Assembly: GCA_037349105.1 (NCBI GenBank)
Contig: JAYJMM010000021.1
Span: 1,736,001 to 1,800,000, forward strand
Length of the DNA stretch: 64,000 nt
Direction of reading: 5' to 3'
Source: Limnomonas spitsbergensis
Lineage: Eukaryota; Chlorophyta; Chlorophyceae; Chlamydomonadales
Shown here in pieces: positions 10,900 through 33,469 of the stretch. Under the pieces are notes generated by a model that did not search any database, was not told the origin of the DNA, and worked only from the letters and a program-made list of their open reading frames with translations. Numbering within the stretch: position 1 is the first letter of the stretch; each line of letters begins with the position of its first letter. The position numbers and the translations under genes were made by a program.

Positions 10900-12192
10900 T
10901 CAGCCCATGCTGTTCCCGCTCCCGTTGCCTTCCCGAGACCCTCCCCTGTCAGCAGGCGAGAACTTGATCTGCAGGTTGAGAGATATGACCCCTGTTTCCA
11001 GCGTCTCATCTGCAGGCTGGAAGCTGGCTTGGCTCAGCTGTGCTTTCATGCCAGCAAGGGATGCCACAGCCGCAGCCCCACCAGCACCACTGATGTCCAA
11101 CTCCAAACTCAAGGGCACAGCGCGCTTCGGGGCTGTCGCAACGTTTAGGGTATTTGACTTCACCGCTGGTTCCATCTCATATTGGTTTTGTGGGGCAACG
11201 GATGCTGGCCCAGCTGGCGCAGCAGAACGGGAGGCTGCTTGGATCATAACTGCCGATTCGGGCAGCTGACTCAGCTTTTCCGCAATCTGCTCCTCTAGGA
11301 GCGAACGCTGCTGCTGCACCCTCTCATTCAGCTCTAGTCTTGCCCGAATGTCCATCTCCACCTCATCCCGCTTCCTAGCCAGCTGCTGTTGTAGGTCTAG
11401 CTTTGCGTTGATGGCCGCCTCCATTTGGGCGGCCTTGTTGCGGCGAGGCCCTGCCACCAGCTGGTCCCACGATAGGGCGAGGGTGGCTGTTGTCCCGGAT
11501 ACCTGTGTGCATGGTGTTCTGGACATCAGAAACTGGGGCGGGCATTTCCGCACGGCAAGAGGACATGGAGAACACGGTAGCATGGGGCTAGCATGGGCAG
11601 TGCACATCATGAAGCAAGTTTCCCACCATACATGAGGCCTGTACAGGGACTGCGTGCCCGTTGGCTCAAGACACAATCTGAGCCAATCAGATGCAGCCAT
11701 GACAGCATGTGCGAGGGCTACAGTGTGGGTGGGTCTGGAGTTTTGGTTATTTAAGATGTATGCCACCCTCCCCATGCTGACATGCTGCTTCAAGCAGCCG
11801 GCACTCACCGCTACATCTATCACGGCATCGGGCACCCCTAACGTGCCCAGCTCGACGCGGAAGAGCTGCAAGCAGACGAGAATCATCCACAAGCAGTACA
11901 CCGCGAAGATGCCCCATTTCTCTTTAAACGTGGGGAGCTCCAAGTCTTCTAACGTCTTCTCGATAACTATTGGATCGGTATTGGTGATATCTTCGAAACG
12001 CTGCTTGACGGCTCTCTCCACGGGACACTGCTTCCCCCGTGCTTGCTCTGCAGTCGCAGCACTATCGGAGCCCCCACTCCGTGTCTTCGGTATCCGCGTT
12101 CGGACAAGCTTCGAATGGCTGAGAGCAGGGACGCCTATACTTCTTGCGCTCGCTTGAGACAATACACTCATCTGACGGCTGTAACGAATCAT
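10900..12192 (-). CDS. Uncharacterised membrane protein with coiled coil and organelle-type leader, 2 exons
   Basis: I do not recognise the family. Exons are 11809-12192 and 10900-11502 (minus strand), separated by a 306-base GTGAGT...CAG intron, phase 0 on both sides, 328 residues. The first true ATG is at 12192; the frame extends three codons upstream but only with a GTG. The N-terminus MIRYSRQMSVLSQASARSIG is rich in Arg, Ser and Ala without acidic residues, as in mitochondrial or plastid transit peptides. One hydrophobic segment, WGIFAVYCLWMILVCLQLF, lies near residue 95. After the intron comes a strongly charged coiled coil (LQQQLARKRDEVEMDIRARL and onward, to about residue 205), then an Ala/Pro-rich C-terminal part. 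The topology suggests a single-anchored organelle protein; function unknown. Confidence 0.7.
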   Translation of the reverse strand: MIRYSRQMSVLSQASARSIGVPALSHSKLVRTRIPKTRSGGSDSAATAEQARGKQCPVERAVKQRFEDITNTDPIVIEKTLEDLELPTFKEKWGIFAVYCLWMILVCLQLFRVELGTLGVPDAVIDVAVSAGCLKQHVSMGRVAYILNNQNSRPTHTVALAHAVMAASDWLRLCLEPTGTQSLYRPHVWWETCFMMCTAHASPMLPCSPCPLAVRKCPPQFLMSRTPCTQVSGTTATLALSWDQLVAGPRRNKAAQMEAAINAKLDLQQQLARKRDEVEMDIRARLELNERVQQQRSLLEEQIAEKLSQLPESAVMIQAASRSAAPAGPASVAPQNQYEMEPAVKSNTLNVATAPKRAVPLSLELDISGAGGAAAVASLAGMKAQLSQASFQPADETLETGVISLNLQIKFSPADRGGSREGNGSGNSMG

Positions 12193-13695
12193 ATTAAACA
12201 CAATTGAGCTATTGATGCAGTGTCAACTCCTCAACTGACCTCACCTTCACTGGTAGTGGTTCTTACCACACAAAAAGGGGTGAACTCAATGGTTTAAGTG
12301 CGGACATGGCAGAGGACAGCTTGTGTGGATTCATGTGATGCAGACTAGGGTTCCATTCCGCGATCAAGAATGAGAAAATGAGGGGAGAAATACCGAGTCT
12401 TGTCGAGAGGGCCTCTTTTAACTCCGATCTTCGTATTTCGTGCTTTTCTTGCGGTAGGTCTCTGCGACCTTGAGGTTGCTGATGTTCAAAAAGTTCCGTT
12501 TGGAAATTATAAGGAGATTCCAGTGCATAGCAGCTCTCACATCTTATTCCGACACTCCGACCTGATTTCCTCATGAGACTTCGCCCCAGAGAAGTGCCCA
12601 GCCCAGTGGCGAAGGTTGCATGAGATAGCAGTGAGTGGGACTCTGCATGGAGAGTCCCGTGGGCATGGCATGAACTATTTACTGGGAACTTAGCGGGAAA
12701 ACGCTCATTCAAGCATCTTACCCGGACAAACCATGTTATTGGCAGGTATGTTGCCAAGGACTTGTTGAGGCAGCCTTGTTCCAGTTGGCTGTCCCTCACA
12801 CAGGGGAAAACTGAGACCACACACCTCAAGTGGCCCCGATGCAGGCTTACGTATTCGGAGGGCCCAGAGGGCACCACAGCCTGTTAGCGGCGAAAGATAG
12901 CGGTATCAGTACATGGCTGTAAAAATTAGTGAGTGCCGTCATGGTGCTTTGCCCGAGGGCCTGATGTACCTAAACTTCTGCCGAACAGAACATGCATGTT
13001 GGTAGTGCCAAACCAACGAACATGATAACTTTGAAACCAGACACCCCCTGCAGCAGCAATGACACCCCCTACCAGCCCCGTGATCGGGAGGGACGGAGGA
13101 CTGGGAGGAGTGTTTGTGCATTAGGAAGCGAAGGCAAGCGTGGGAGTGTCGACAAACCAGCAGCATTCGTGTGCATCAGGGAGATGACGTGGTACGTGGC
13201 TCAAGTTCTGCTAGCTTGACAGCATCAGCCGTGCACTGCTAGCTGTCTTGTGCCTGCTTAACATTATCCACCGTGCGCTGCTTTGCTTTTTTGTAAGGAG
13301 GGCCCATGATTGCCGCAGCATACTACCATGCACTTCATGGTGCCCTTTCAAGGAGAAGAAATGGATCAAGGCCGTGATAATTACTGCTGAAAGGCATCCT
13401 CTGAGTGACATATGGGCCATTAGGAGGCCTCTCAAAGTAAGTGCACTGAAAAGGGAGAGTCAGGCTCTACGAAGTACCATACACATTTACACAAATAAAT
13501 CAAGTTCCATGGAATGCTTCTATTAAAAAGCTAAGGAGAGACCTTAAAAGAATTACACGCATTTCCGTACCCACAACCCTAGTTTTTATATGTAAATGAT
13601 ACAAAGATCAACCCAGCTCTATGAACATCACCATCTCCAGGTTGGGCATCGCCTCAGTTGATTCAAGTGCCTGGCGGGCTGAAGCACTTGTGGCC
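12193..13695. other. Intergenic between two minus-strand genes
   Basis: Contains the promoter side of the gene starting at 12192 and the 3' flank of the Claspin homologue. A 200-codon open stretch on the minus strand (12263-12877) has no ATG start, no recognisable motif and no splice partners, so I do not call it. Confidence 0.45.
13553..13557 (-). promoter_or_regulatory. Candidate poly(A) signal TGTAA for the Claspin homologue
   Basis: TGTAA on the minus strand about 140 bases after the stop codon at 13696; a second one lies at 13487-13491. Position and motif fit green-algal 3' ends. Confidence 0.4.
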
Positions 13696-25972
<12,277 letters not shown>

Positions 25973-26531
25973 TCGTTCCGTCCTTCACGCTTAGTATCCT
26001 GGTGTCGGGGACATGTCAGCAGCCCAAGTATCGAAATTTGAAAGACGACGGCTTCGGAGCTGTACGGCTGGCCAAGCGAGCCCTCGCCTAAAAAGAGCAC
26101 ACCCCAGGCCCAAAACCTAGCACCATCTGCATGAGCTCCATGCACCCTCCTTCTCACCGTATTCCTCAAGCAGGCGTTGTCTTTCTTTCACTGATAGTAT
26201 GCACTTTTGGCACTCAGGGGCTAACTGTGCTGCCATAATCCGCACGCTTCCAAACATGTGCTGCAATTTCACTCAGCATCCTGCCTGGACTGCATGGGGA
26301 GCTGGGAGCCGAGATATTCAAAGTTTCGTACACCACCAAGGCTATTTTTTGCACTTCTGGTACTTGTTGCCCTCTTTTTTACCCACTGCCCTTCTCACCC
26401 ATGATGATCTCCGCACTGTTTTCAGATGTCATTGCATGGGCTTGGGCTGAGTGGCTGACCCCTGGACTATCATGCGTACCACTTCCAAAATAGCAGCCTC
26501 ATATACACAGGTGAGACAGCCGGCAGATCTT

Positions 26532-26640
26532 GATGAAGTTACACCTCTGGCCCTACTCAAAAGGTTCTGCCGCATGGGCGTCTAGCTGTCAAATTACGAG
26601 AAAAGGAAACTCAAGGAAAGAGAGGAGAAGAAAGAACGCG
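26532..26640 (+). repeat. Dispersed family R2, copy 2
   Basis: GAAGTTACACCTCTGGCCC, CTCAAAAGGTTCTGCCGC and GGGCGTCTAGCTG, followed by a purine-rich stretch. Confidence 0.7.
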
Positions 26641-26743
26641 AGGAAACAGCGGTAAGATGTGGGCATGGCTGAGGTGGTTTCAGTCTACAAAAATCATGTC
26701 ATCAGAGACCTAGAGCTGTCATAGTAATACTAATTATTAAATA

Positions 26744-26748
26744 TTACA
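26744..26748 (-). promoter_or_regulatory. Candidate poly(A) signal TGTAA for the TMEM138-like gene
   Basis: TGTAA on the minus strand about 250 bases behind the stop codon at 26996. Confidence 0.35.
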
Positions 26749-26995
26749 GCAGAACAAAGGCACCGTGCAGCCCCATCAAAACAATAGAGTACAGGCTCAA
26801 GCCCATAGCAAGTACATCGGTTTAGGCTGTGTGGCCATACGACTGTTGTAGTGCTATTTAGTACAGCAGACTGTAGGTGCCCCGTGGACGCTATATAAAA
26901 TTTAGTACTGGCTCACTGCCATGGCAAGCGCGTCAGTGAAGGCTGTGTACCCATGTGGCCATACCACTGTCAGAGCCATGCACTGGATATTAAAA

Positions 26996-28690
26996 TCACA
27001 TGGATAGCATGTAGTCGGGGCTGTAGACTTCTACCTTGAAAACTTGGCTGGCTGAGTATGTTGCTGTGACCCAGAATAGCAGCAACACAAGCCGCTGCGC
27101 TACCCACACACCGAAGTAGATGCTATTTCGCCACAGGTCCAGGGCAGCGCTGTACTCCGTTAGCTGGATCTGCACAGCATGGTTAGCTAATAACGTTACA
27201 CCTCTGGGCCTTGCTCAAAAGGATCGGCCACGTGTGCGCCTGGTTGAGATAGACGAAAGGGGATACTTGAGGGAAAGTTTGCTTCAAGATCCATGGCAAC
27301 AGGAAGCACAGGACTAGGACATGGTGAGCCGATGTGCTGACGGATTCAGCCACAGAAGCTGAGGGGATTATCGTGTACATCACTGTTTATTGTCAGGTTC
27401 TTCAGCTACAAGTTGGCCACATTGCGGCCAAGGGCTGGGGTGGCCGGGTGCAGCATGCCCAACTGCTTGTGTCACCGGCTGGAGGCCAGTCAAGGCTTGG
27501 TCCCTGTGGGCCCAGAGGCCTGCTGAACCTGGTGTTGTGCGCACAGCAACTAACAGCAACCAACATCCAGGATTCAGGAGTGCAAGCGATGGGCAGATGA
27601 GAAATCAGCAGGTGACCACTTACAATGAAGTAGATCTTTGCCGCTAGAATCACCAAGAACTCCAGGATGAGCGTGATGTAGAAAACCTTGTACTCATCTG
27701 CATAAAGGAGCCATGCGATAAAAGAGAGGCAGCCAGGACTAGGCTCCACACATGCATGCATTTGCAATACTCCGTGCCATGGCTTGGCGGTTACAGCGCT
27801 GAACCTCACGAAATACCAGATGGCTAGAATGCTTGGAGCCCATAAGAAGAAGATGTATGCTGGCGTGCTGGCTTCCACTGATGGGGCTCTCACATAAGTA
27901 TTTGTCATATCTCCCGAATTTGATGAATATGGTTTGACTTGTGAAGACAAAGAAGGCGACCATGATCGCCAGCAGCAAGCCTACTTGGATGCTGCAAGTG
28001 AGGCGAGCAGACCAATTAGACGGGTGTCATTTGTTTATTTTAGTCCGCGCCAGACCCCATTTGGGGGTCTGCCGGGAGGTCACCACTGGTCAGATGGGGA
28101 CAAAACTAAATCGGCCCACGGTCGATATCTCAAGCAAAAAAGCCTGCTGCATCAGGCACTCATTCGGCTGCAGGCTGTCATGTAGCTGACTTGTAGCTCA
28201 AGTACCCTAAAACTCTAACAGTTGTTTGAAGCTAACCTGCTGCTATCAGGCGGTTGTTCAACTGAAAGAACAGCATGCGGGTGATGGAAAACATACTTGG
28301 GAGTTTGGCATGTCCTCACCTGTAGAGTAGGACCTGAATTGTGATGGATGGATTGTCCAGGGGGTCGGTGTAGGTGATGACCAGAATGCTGGTCAAAACG
28401 AGAAATTGGAAGGACCAGTACTGCCACACCAGCCGCTGACACAATGCCTCCACATCTTGGTAAACCAGCTGAATGCAAGCAAGTAAGATTCTGGGGCTGT
28501 ATTGTTGATTTCTGACTTAGTTTGGGGTGCAGGGCCTTACCTTCTCAAGACCCTCCTCTGCAGGCTCCGCATGGGCTATCCGGACTTCCACTGTTATAGA
28601 ATCCTCTTTCTCCTCAGTCCTGCTGGCTGCCTGGTCCTCAAATACGGGGTTATCATAAGCAAATGCTACAACCTTGGCTTTTGCCACCAT
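26996..28690 (-). CDS. TMEM138-like four-TM protein (candidate ciliary transition-zone protein)
   Basis: Exons on the minus strand: 28541-28690, 28320-28468, 27810-27991, 27624-27697, 26996-27169. Phases close and give 242 residues with TGA at 26996. Four hydrophobic segments are visible: FQFLVLTSILVITY, VGLLLAIMVAFFVFTSQTIF, VFYITLILEFLVILAAKIYF and RLVLLLFWVTATYSA. Resemblance to TMEM138 (vertebrate protein about 160 residues) is by eye: ITIQVLLYSIQVGLLL against its second TM entry, and W-x-F...QRL...LLFW near the last TM. TMEM138 acts at the base of cilia; the assignment is tentative. A soluble N-terminal extension of about 60 residues is extra. Start ATG 28690 is the first in frame. The last exon could instead splice at a weak GTAGAA after 27035; reading through to the nearby stop is simpler. 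Confidence 0.6.
27186..27262 (+). repeat. Dispersed family R2, copy 3
   Basis: AACGTTACACCTCTGGGCC, GCTCAAAAGGATCGGCCACG and GTGCGCCTGGTTG. Lies in the TMEM138-like gene's last intron. Confidence 0.7.
28025..28205 (+). repeat. Dispersed family R1, copy in TMEM138-like intron
   Basis: Starts TGTTTATTTTAGTCCGCGCC, then AGACCCCATTTGGGGG, and ends CATGTAGCTGACTTGTAGCT. Same head and tail words as the other R1 copies, different middle. Confidence 0.65.
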
Positions 28691-28986
28691 TTCTCCCCTG
28701 GTACGGCAATCCACGACTCTGAGCTGGAGTTGACCAAGTTTCTGTCACGACAGACGAGACCGAATGATTAATCAAAATTCTACGCTTGCTCTGACGTCAC
28801 GTCGTCAGCAACGACAGTGTGATGATTGAAGAAGTCGTGACTCTGCGAGACGGGTAACCGCGTTGCGCGTTCACACATTTACCGCTCCGAAATTCCATCC
28901 CTCTACGCTCTCCGTGGTTCCTGGGTGTGGAGGCCCCGGATGTGGTCCAGGAACCTCTCGCTTCGTAATCCTCTAAGTCTATCAAG
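28691..28986. promoter_or_regulatory. Shared divergent promoter region (296 bases)
   Basis: Only 296 bases separate the two divergent start codons (28690 minus, 28987 plus), so both promoters and 5' UTRs must lie here. No TATA box or specific operator stands out. Confidence 0.5.
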
Positions 28987-31073
28987 ATGCAATCGATCCA
29001 AAGGTTCCGATGTTTGGGCGTTCGATCAACGGGGATCCCTCTATCGGTCCCCAGTTTGGCAGCGTCTTCATCTGCGCGAACGATGCCGATAATGCCAGCA
29101 AGCACAAGACTGATGAGCCATGTGCAGATGACTACTCCGGTGATACTTTCGAAGCTCAGGCTCAGGTAGGCCTCAATAGGATGACCTTTCCAATGACCCA
29201 TGACCCATCCAACCAACATCTCATATGTCCAACCTACCACATAGATCTACCAGCAGCATCTGCAACGCCAGCAAAAACAGTGTCAGCAAAGGCAAAAGAA
29301 AGGAAATTGAACTGGTTGACACAGAGCTGCCCATCAACCTTGTGTCTGTGGGCATTCTCCTGCTGTGGGCTGGGTTTGCAGGTAAGAGGGCATGCATGGC
29401 CAGTTCTGCCAAGCATCGTCTGCACACCGAGCTAACTGCATGGGATCAAAAATGAAGAGAGACGTGATGTTACTGCCTTGCAGCATATGCGTTCATGTAC
29501 TCGCCCAATCAGACGCCTTACCGAGATCAGATTTTTATCAAGCTGCTCACCGGGATAACCAAGGATGGCACATTCAAAATTAACCCTGTGTACTTCAGGT
29601 ATGTGATGTGTGATTTGAATTTCAAAATTTGAATGTCTGCATGGCGTTCAGCTAGGCTGCTTCCCCCAGTCCTGTTACCTTGTATATGAACTGGCTCAAC
29701 TGACAGCCAGTCAGCTCTGATTGCATCAGAGCCTTGCAGCCTCGATGGAGCATGAGCGTCTGTTCAGGATCTCACTCATGACGTCATGAAGCAGCTTCTC
29801 TATCAACTGACCTGACTGCATCTGTCTCAGTGTTTTTAACATAATAGGTGTGTACACTTTTGTGTACCAGTGCCTCCTCATCCCGGCAGGCCGCAGTAAA
29901 AACAAGGTGTGCAACAAAGTCTGACCGTTAGATAACACTCGAAGCTTTGCATCTCGTTTGGCGTTTCGAGCATGTCATTTCTGGTGTGGCTGGTTGCATC
30001 CTGGAAAATCGGGATGCAGCCCAGAAACCTGTCATTTGAATGATCCATCTAATTACCATGTATCTTGCTGGGGTGTGCCAACAGCTGATATTCATTGCCG
30101 CTATGTTGAAGCTGCTTTGGTGCTGTGCAGGTGCCTGTGTGGCCGTTTGTGCTGGCCTCCTATGGTTTCGGGGCCTTCGCCCTGCTGCCATACTTTGCTC
30201 TGTGGCGTCCGATTGAAGACATGAAGCTTCCGCTACCAGCTGAGGAGCTGGTAAGAAGCTGGTGTATGCGGACCGGCATGAGGATTTACTGAAAAACTCA
30301 CACACCCTCATGTCTTCTGGCAACATTCATAGTAAACGATGGAACATGACACACCGGTATGGACAGTGAAGCATTGTCAGAAAATGTTATAACTTAAAAG
30401 CAAGCTGTGTCCGTGGCCACTCCGCAACAGGAGGGTTGGAACAAGCTAGCAATGAAGGGGGCTGAGACCAAGATCCTGCCTGCTGCTGCCCTCGCTGCCT
30501 CCTGCTACCTCCTGTACAACGCGTTCTCAGCAGACGCCTCGGCCTGGCAGGGTGCGCAACCATTTCGTACCCATTTGTCAATTTACAGGTCAACGCGCAC
30601 TTCACTCTCTTGTTTTAATGCAGGGAGGGATTGCATGAGGAGGGATAGGGGGCGCTTGAGGCAGCTTCCCTATTTTACAGCTGTCTACTGACTCGTGGCA
30701 TTGCATCTTTCAGGTTACGTGAGCCTATTTGATGAAAGCCGGCTTGTGCATGTGTCCACCATTGACGGGACCATCCTGGCGTCCTTGGCTCCCTTCTGGA
30801 TGTGGAATGACGCTGAGCTGAGGGGCTGGAAGGACAGGTAACCTTGGGGGGGCACAAGGTGTTGCTTAGCCTGACATTTCTGGAATTCTGGATTTGGGGG
30901 TAGCGTATCGTTTTGAATTCCTGAGCAAATCTAGCTTTGATGCATGGCCTGCCGCTTCACTGTTTGATCACAGGGAAAAGCTTCTGCCGTTCCTGTGCAT
31001 CCTTCCTGTCGTGGGTCCAGTCACCTACCTGCTGTTGCGGCCGAAGACCGGCGACGAGGAAGAAGAACAATAG
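28987..31073 (+). CDS. Conserved plastid multi-membrane protein of unknown function, 8 exons
   Basis: Exons 28987-29165, 29245-29381, 29484-29598, 29831-29906, 30131-30250, 30431-30551, 30714-30837 and 30974-31073; phases close and give 323 residues. The first 60 residues are rich in Ser, Thr, Arg and Ala with almost no acid (SLAASSSARTMPIMPASTR), a typical plastid transit peptide. Hydrophobic segments follow: LPINLVSVGILLLWAGFAAY, VFNIIGVYTFVYQCLLIPAG, WPFVLASYGFGAFALLPYFA, ILPAAALAASCYLLY, ILASLAPFWMW and LLPFLCILPVVGPVTYLLL. The arrangement, with the NPVYF...FN and PAGRS...VPVWPF motifs, resembles a family I recall from plant chloroplast and cyanobacterial genomes without assigned function. 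The tail is acidic (DEEEEQ). Start ATG 28987 is the first in frame after the divergent promoter. Confidence 0.8.
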
Positions 31074-31879
31074 GGGAGTGGACGTTTGAGAGCCAGCGGA
31101 GCGATTAACAGACGTGCGAGGAGGTTTCTTAAATGCGTTTGACCAAGATTGGAAGTGAAATTTTTGTTTACTGTGAAGACCAGTGCATAGAAGTACTGTC
31201 ATGCCAGTGTAGGCAGCACAGGCATGACCTTGCATCCCTCTTAAAGACTCAACGGACGGTATTTTTTGTGTTAAAACTGTGGGCGGGATGTGATCAAATG
31301 AAATGATGGCGGAGTTAAAAATTCTCCATCCAGGGTTTTGAATTGACAGTTTGACACGAGTACCGGTGATGTACATCAGGTTGAAACCTGGCCAAGGTCA
31401 AACTGGCCCATTGCCCTACTGACGATGTGTACCAGGACCCCTCAGACCAAAGACCGTGATGTAGCTGGATTGTAGCTCAAGTGCACGAGAAAACAGATTA
31501 CCGTGACCAGTAGTGTCGAGTTTTGAGGCTACTTGCAAGCATGCTGTCAGGGTGCACTTTCCTTCGGTAGGTTAATACTGTTTAAGGGAGGTGGCTTAAG
31601 AAGTTCAGTCTTTGAGGTCAGCTCTGTTTCATGATTAAGCTAAAAATGGTAAACCGGTATCGGTACTGAAGAAGTAGCTGGCACGTCGATCTTAACCACA
31701 TATCTTGGCAGCAAACAATGATGTCCGCATTTCCGGGCATGGTAAGATAACATACATTGACAGGATTTCCCCTGGAGGTATTGAGGGCTTGAGGCCCCCA
31801 TCACAATCATAAGCTTGGGTATTTGGCACCGGTATCTGGATGACAAAAGGCCATGGCTATGATTCAGTATCAGGCTATA

Positions 31880-31985
31880 CAGTCAATGGCGTTTTACCTC
31901 TGGCCCTCGCTAAACAAAGGTTCGGTTGCATGGGCCCCCAACTGTCTGGTTACAAAAATAAAGAAATGCAGAAGGAAGATTCCTC
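31880..31985 (+). repeat. Dispersed family R2, copy 4
   Basis: Diverged copy: TCAATGGCGTTTTACCTCTG, AAAGGTTCGGTTGCATGGGC and CCCCCAACTGTC. Confidence 0.6.
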
Positions 31986-32105
31986 AGCTGCAGATTTGCT
32001 CCAGAGCCTTGACCCAGTCAAAACTAAAGAGAGGGGCAAAAGCAAAAAATGACCAAACAGGAAAAGACCTCCCCCCCCAAAGGAAAATAAGTCAGATTCC
32101 CCAGC

Positions 32106-32225
32106 CCCTGTCAATGATTTTACACCTCTGGGCCCTGCTCAAAAGGCTCCCCTGTGTGGGCGCCCATTGGGTGCCGCCCAGCTTATAAAATGGGAGGAAA
32201 GAGACGAAAGTAAATGAGGAGAAAC
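32106..32225 (+). repeat. Dispersed family R2, copy 5
   Basis: TTTTACACCTCTGGGCCC, GCTCAAAAGGCTCCCCTG and GTGGGCGCCCATTG, followed by a purine-rich tail. Confidence 0.7.
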
Positions 32226-32390
32226 ATAGAAAAGAAGAAAGAAAGATAAGAGACACACAAATGGCTCAGAAGGTCAGTGAAAGGAAGCCCCGGCATTTGA
32301 AACGTCTACGCCTTAACAATATCTACCACAGCTTCTACAAAAGCCAGGGCCTCCCACCCTAACCTGCCCAGATACAAAGCGTGGAAGTCT

Positions 32391-32700
32391 CTAGCAACGT
32401 CTGGGGGACTGCCCATCCCCACTCCTCAGTTGATCTGATTCCCCAGCCACTCTTATAACTAGCCCTGAACAAAGCGTAGTTGTGTCCGAAATCCTCCACA
32501 AGAGCCAGAATCTCCCACCCATGCCTGCCCCAGTGCAACTAGTGGGGCCTGCTGGGTGGCCAGCCCAACCCCTCTCCCTTAGCTTCTCCTTGACACTAGG
32601 GCAATGGAAGCAAACATACAGCGCATCCTCCACATGCTGGCTATCTCCCCTTGCCCTGCACTATTGGCAGCTGCCTGTCTGATGCTGTCCTCTGGTGTCA
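32391..32700 (-). mobile_element. Possible LINE-type reverse transcriptase C-terminal remnant
   Basis: The minus strand reads a Cys-x2-Cys...VEDALYVCFHCPSVKEKL pattern, like the zinc-knuckle region behind reverse transcriptase in many non-LTR retrotransposons. A stop codon interrupts the Cys pair, and no RT core is visible nearby, so this is at most a degraded fragment. Confidence 0.35.
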
Positions 32701-33469
32701 GCCGAGCTAAACGCACCAAGCCGCAAACCGGAAGTTACAGGGGTTAGGACTCTCTCTCTTGCACTTCTCCATGACGCAGACACTCAGCATTGCATTGGTT
32801 CCCGGGACAGTAGTTTGACCCAGGTCAGCATTTCTGCACAATTATATTCCTAATGAGCCCCCATGCGCACCTTTTCCACAGGTGAGTAAGCACATGGTCA
32901 CTGATGTGAAACATTACTTGATGAATGTAGATAACATAAATGTCATAAGGAATTGGCTGACCCCACTGGTAGGCCTAATGCTGAGGCAGTGAGGCCTGAG
33001 GGTAGCTGGAAGCCTGTGGGTAGACGTGTGTAAAGCTGGAGGCCTGAGGCCAGAGGTTAATGAGCAAAGGCTTGGAGGCCAAGAGTTCAAGCCAAGGATA
33101 CAGGAACCCGGTAATTAATAAAATATTACATGGCTTGCGAAGACTGTGTAGAAAATTCCGAGAAAATTCGGGCACTGGAACCGCACCTGAAGGATAGGAA
33201 TAAATAAGCATTACGAGCCCTGATTATGAGCACCGGTGCAGGCATGGTGTTAAGCAGTGAGGTGTCGGATGCAGGTTACTAGCGTGAGCGAGTTGGCGCA
33301 GAGTGTTGGCCATGTTGCCGTACATATCGGACTGAGTGAGTAAACATTGCGCCTGCTGCTGTGACACGCCATGGCAGCAACAAGCACTTATATTTAATTA
33401 TTACCAGCTCGTTCGGATTTTGCTTACAACTCATGGGTCTACAACGAGTGAATTGATGCTGGGACCTTC

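Larger units (their letters stand above)
25973..26995. other. Intergenic: Claspin promoter side and 3' flank of the TMEM138-like gene
   Basis: Holds an R2 copy (26532-26640) and a TGTAA signal on the minus strand. An imperfect tandem duplication (about 26790-26850 repeated at 26913-26980, sharing GGCTGTGTGGCCATAC-like text) also lies here. No gene seen. Confidence 0.5.
31074..33469. other. Repeat-rich intergenic region before the kinesin gene
   Basis: Contains an R1 tail fragment (31380-31480, CCGTGATGTAGCTGGATTG), two R2 copies, a retroelement remnant and a local GAGGCCTGAGG-type repeat (32985-33070). No complete gene seen; the kinesin promoter should lie at its right end. Confidence 0.5.

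Noticed and set aside
12263..12877. 204-codon open frame on the minus strand
   Set aside because: Its first codon is GTG, not ATG. There is no recognisable motif, no low-complexity or domain pattern, and no splice partners.
27739..27950. Alternative frame in the TMEM138-like gene giving another hydrophobic segment (TPAYIFFLWAPSILAIWYF)
   Set aside because: Joining it to the preceding exon would need a 16-base intron. The other frame runs through without an intron, and its phases match both neighbouring exons.
28223..28290. Possible small exon (FFQLNNRLIA) in the TMEM138-like gene
   Set aside because: No donor/acceptor phase combination fits; direct joining of the flanking exons is clean.
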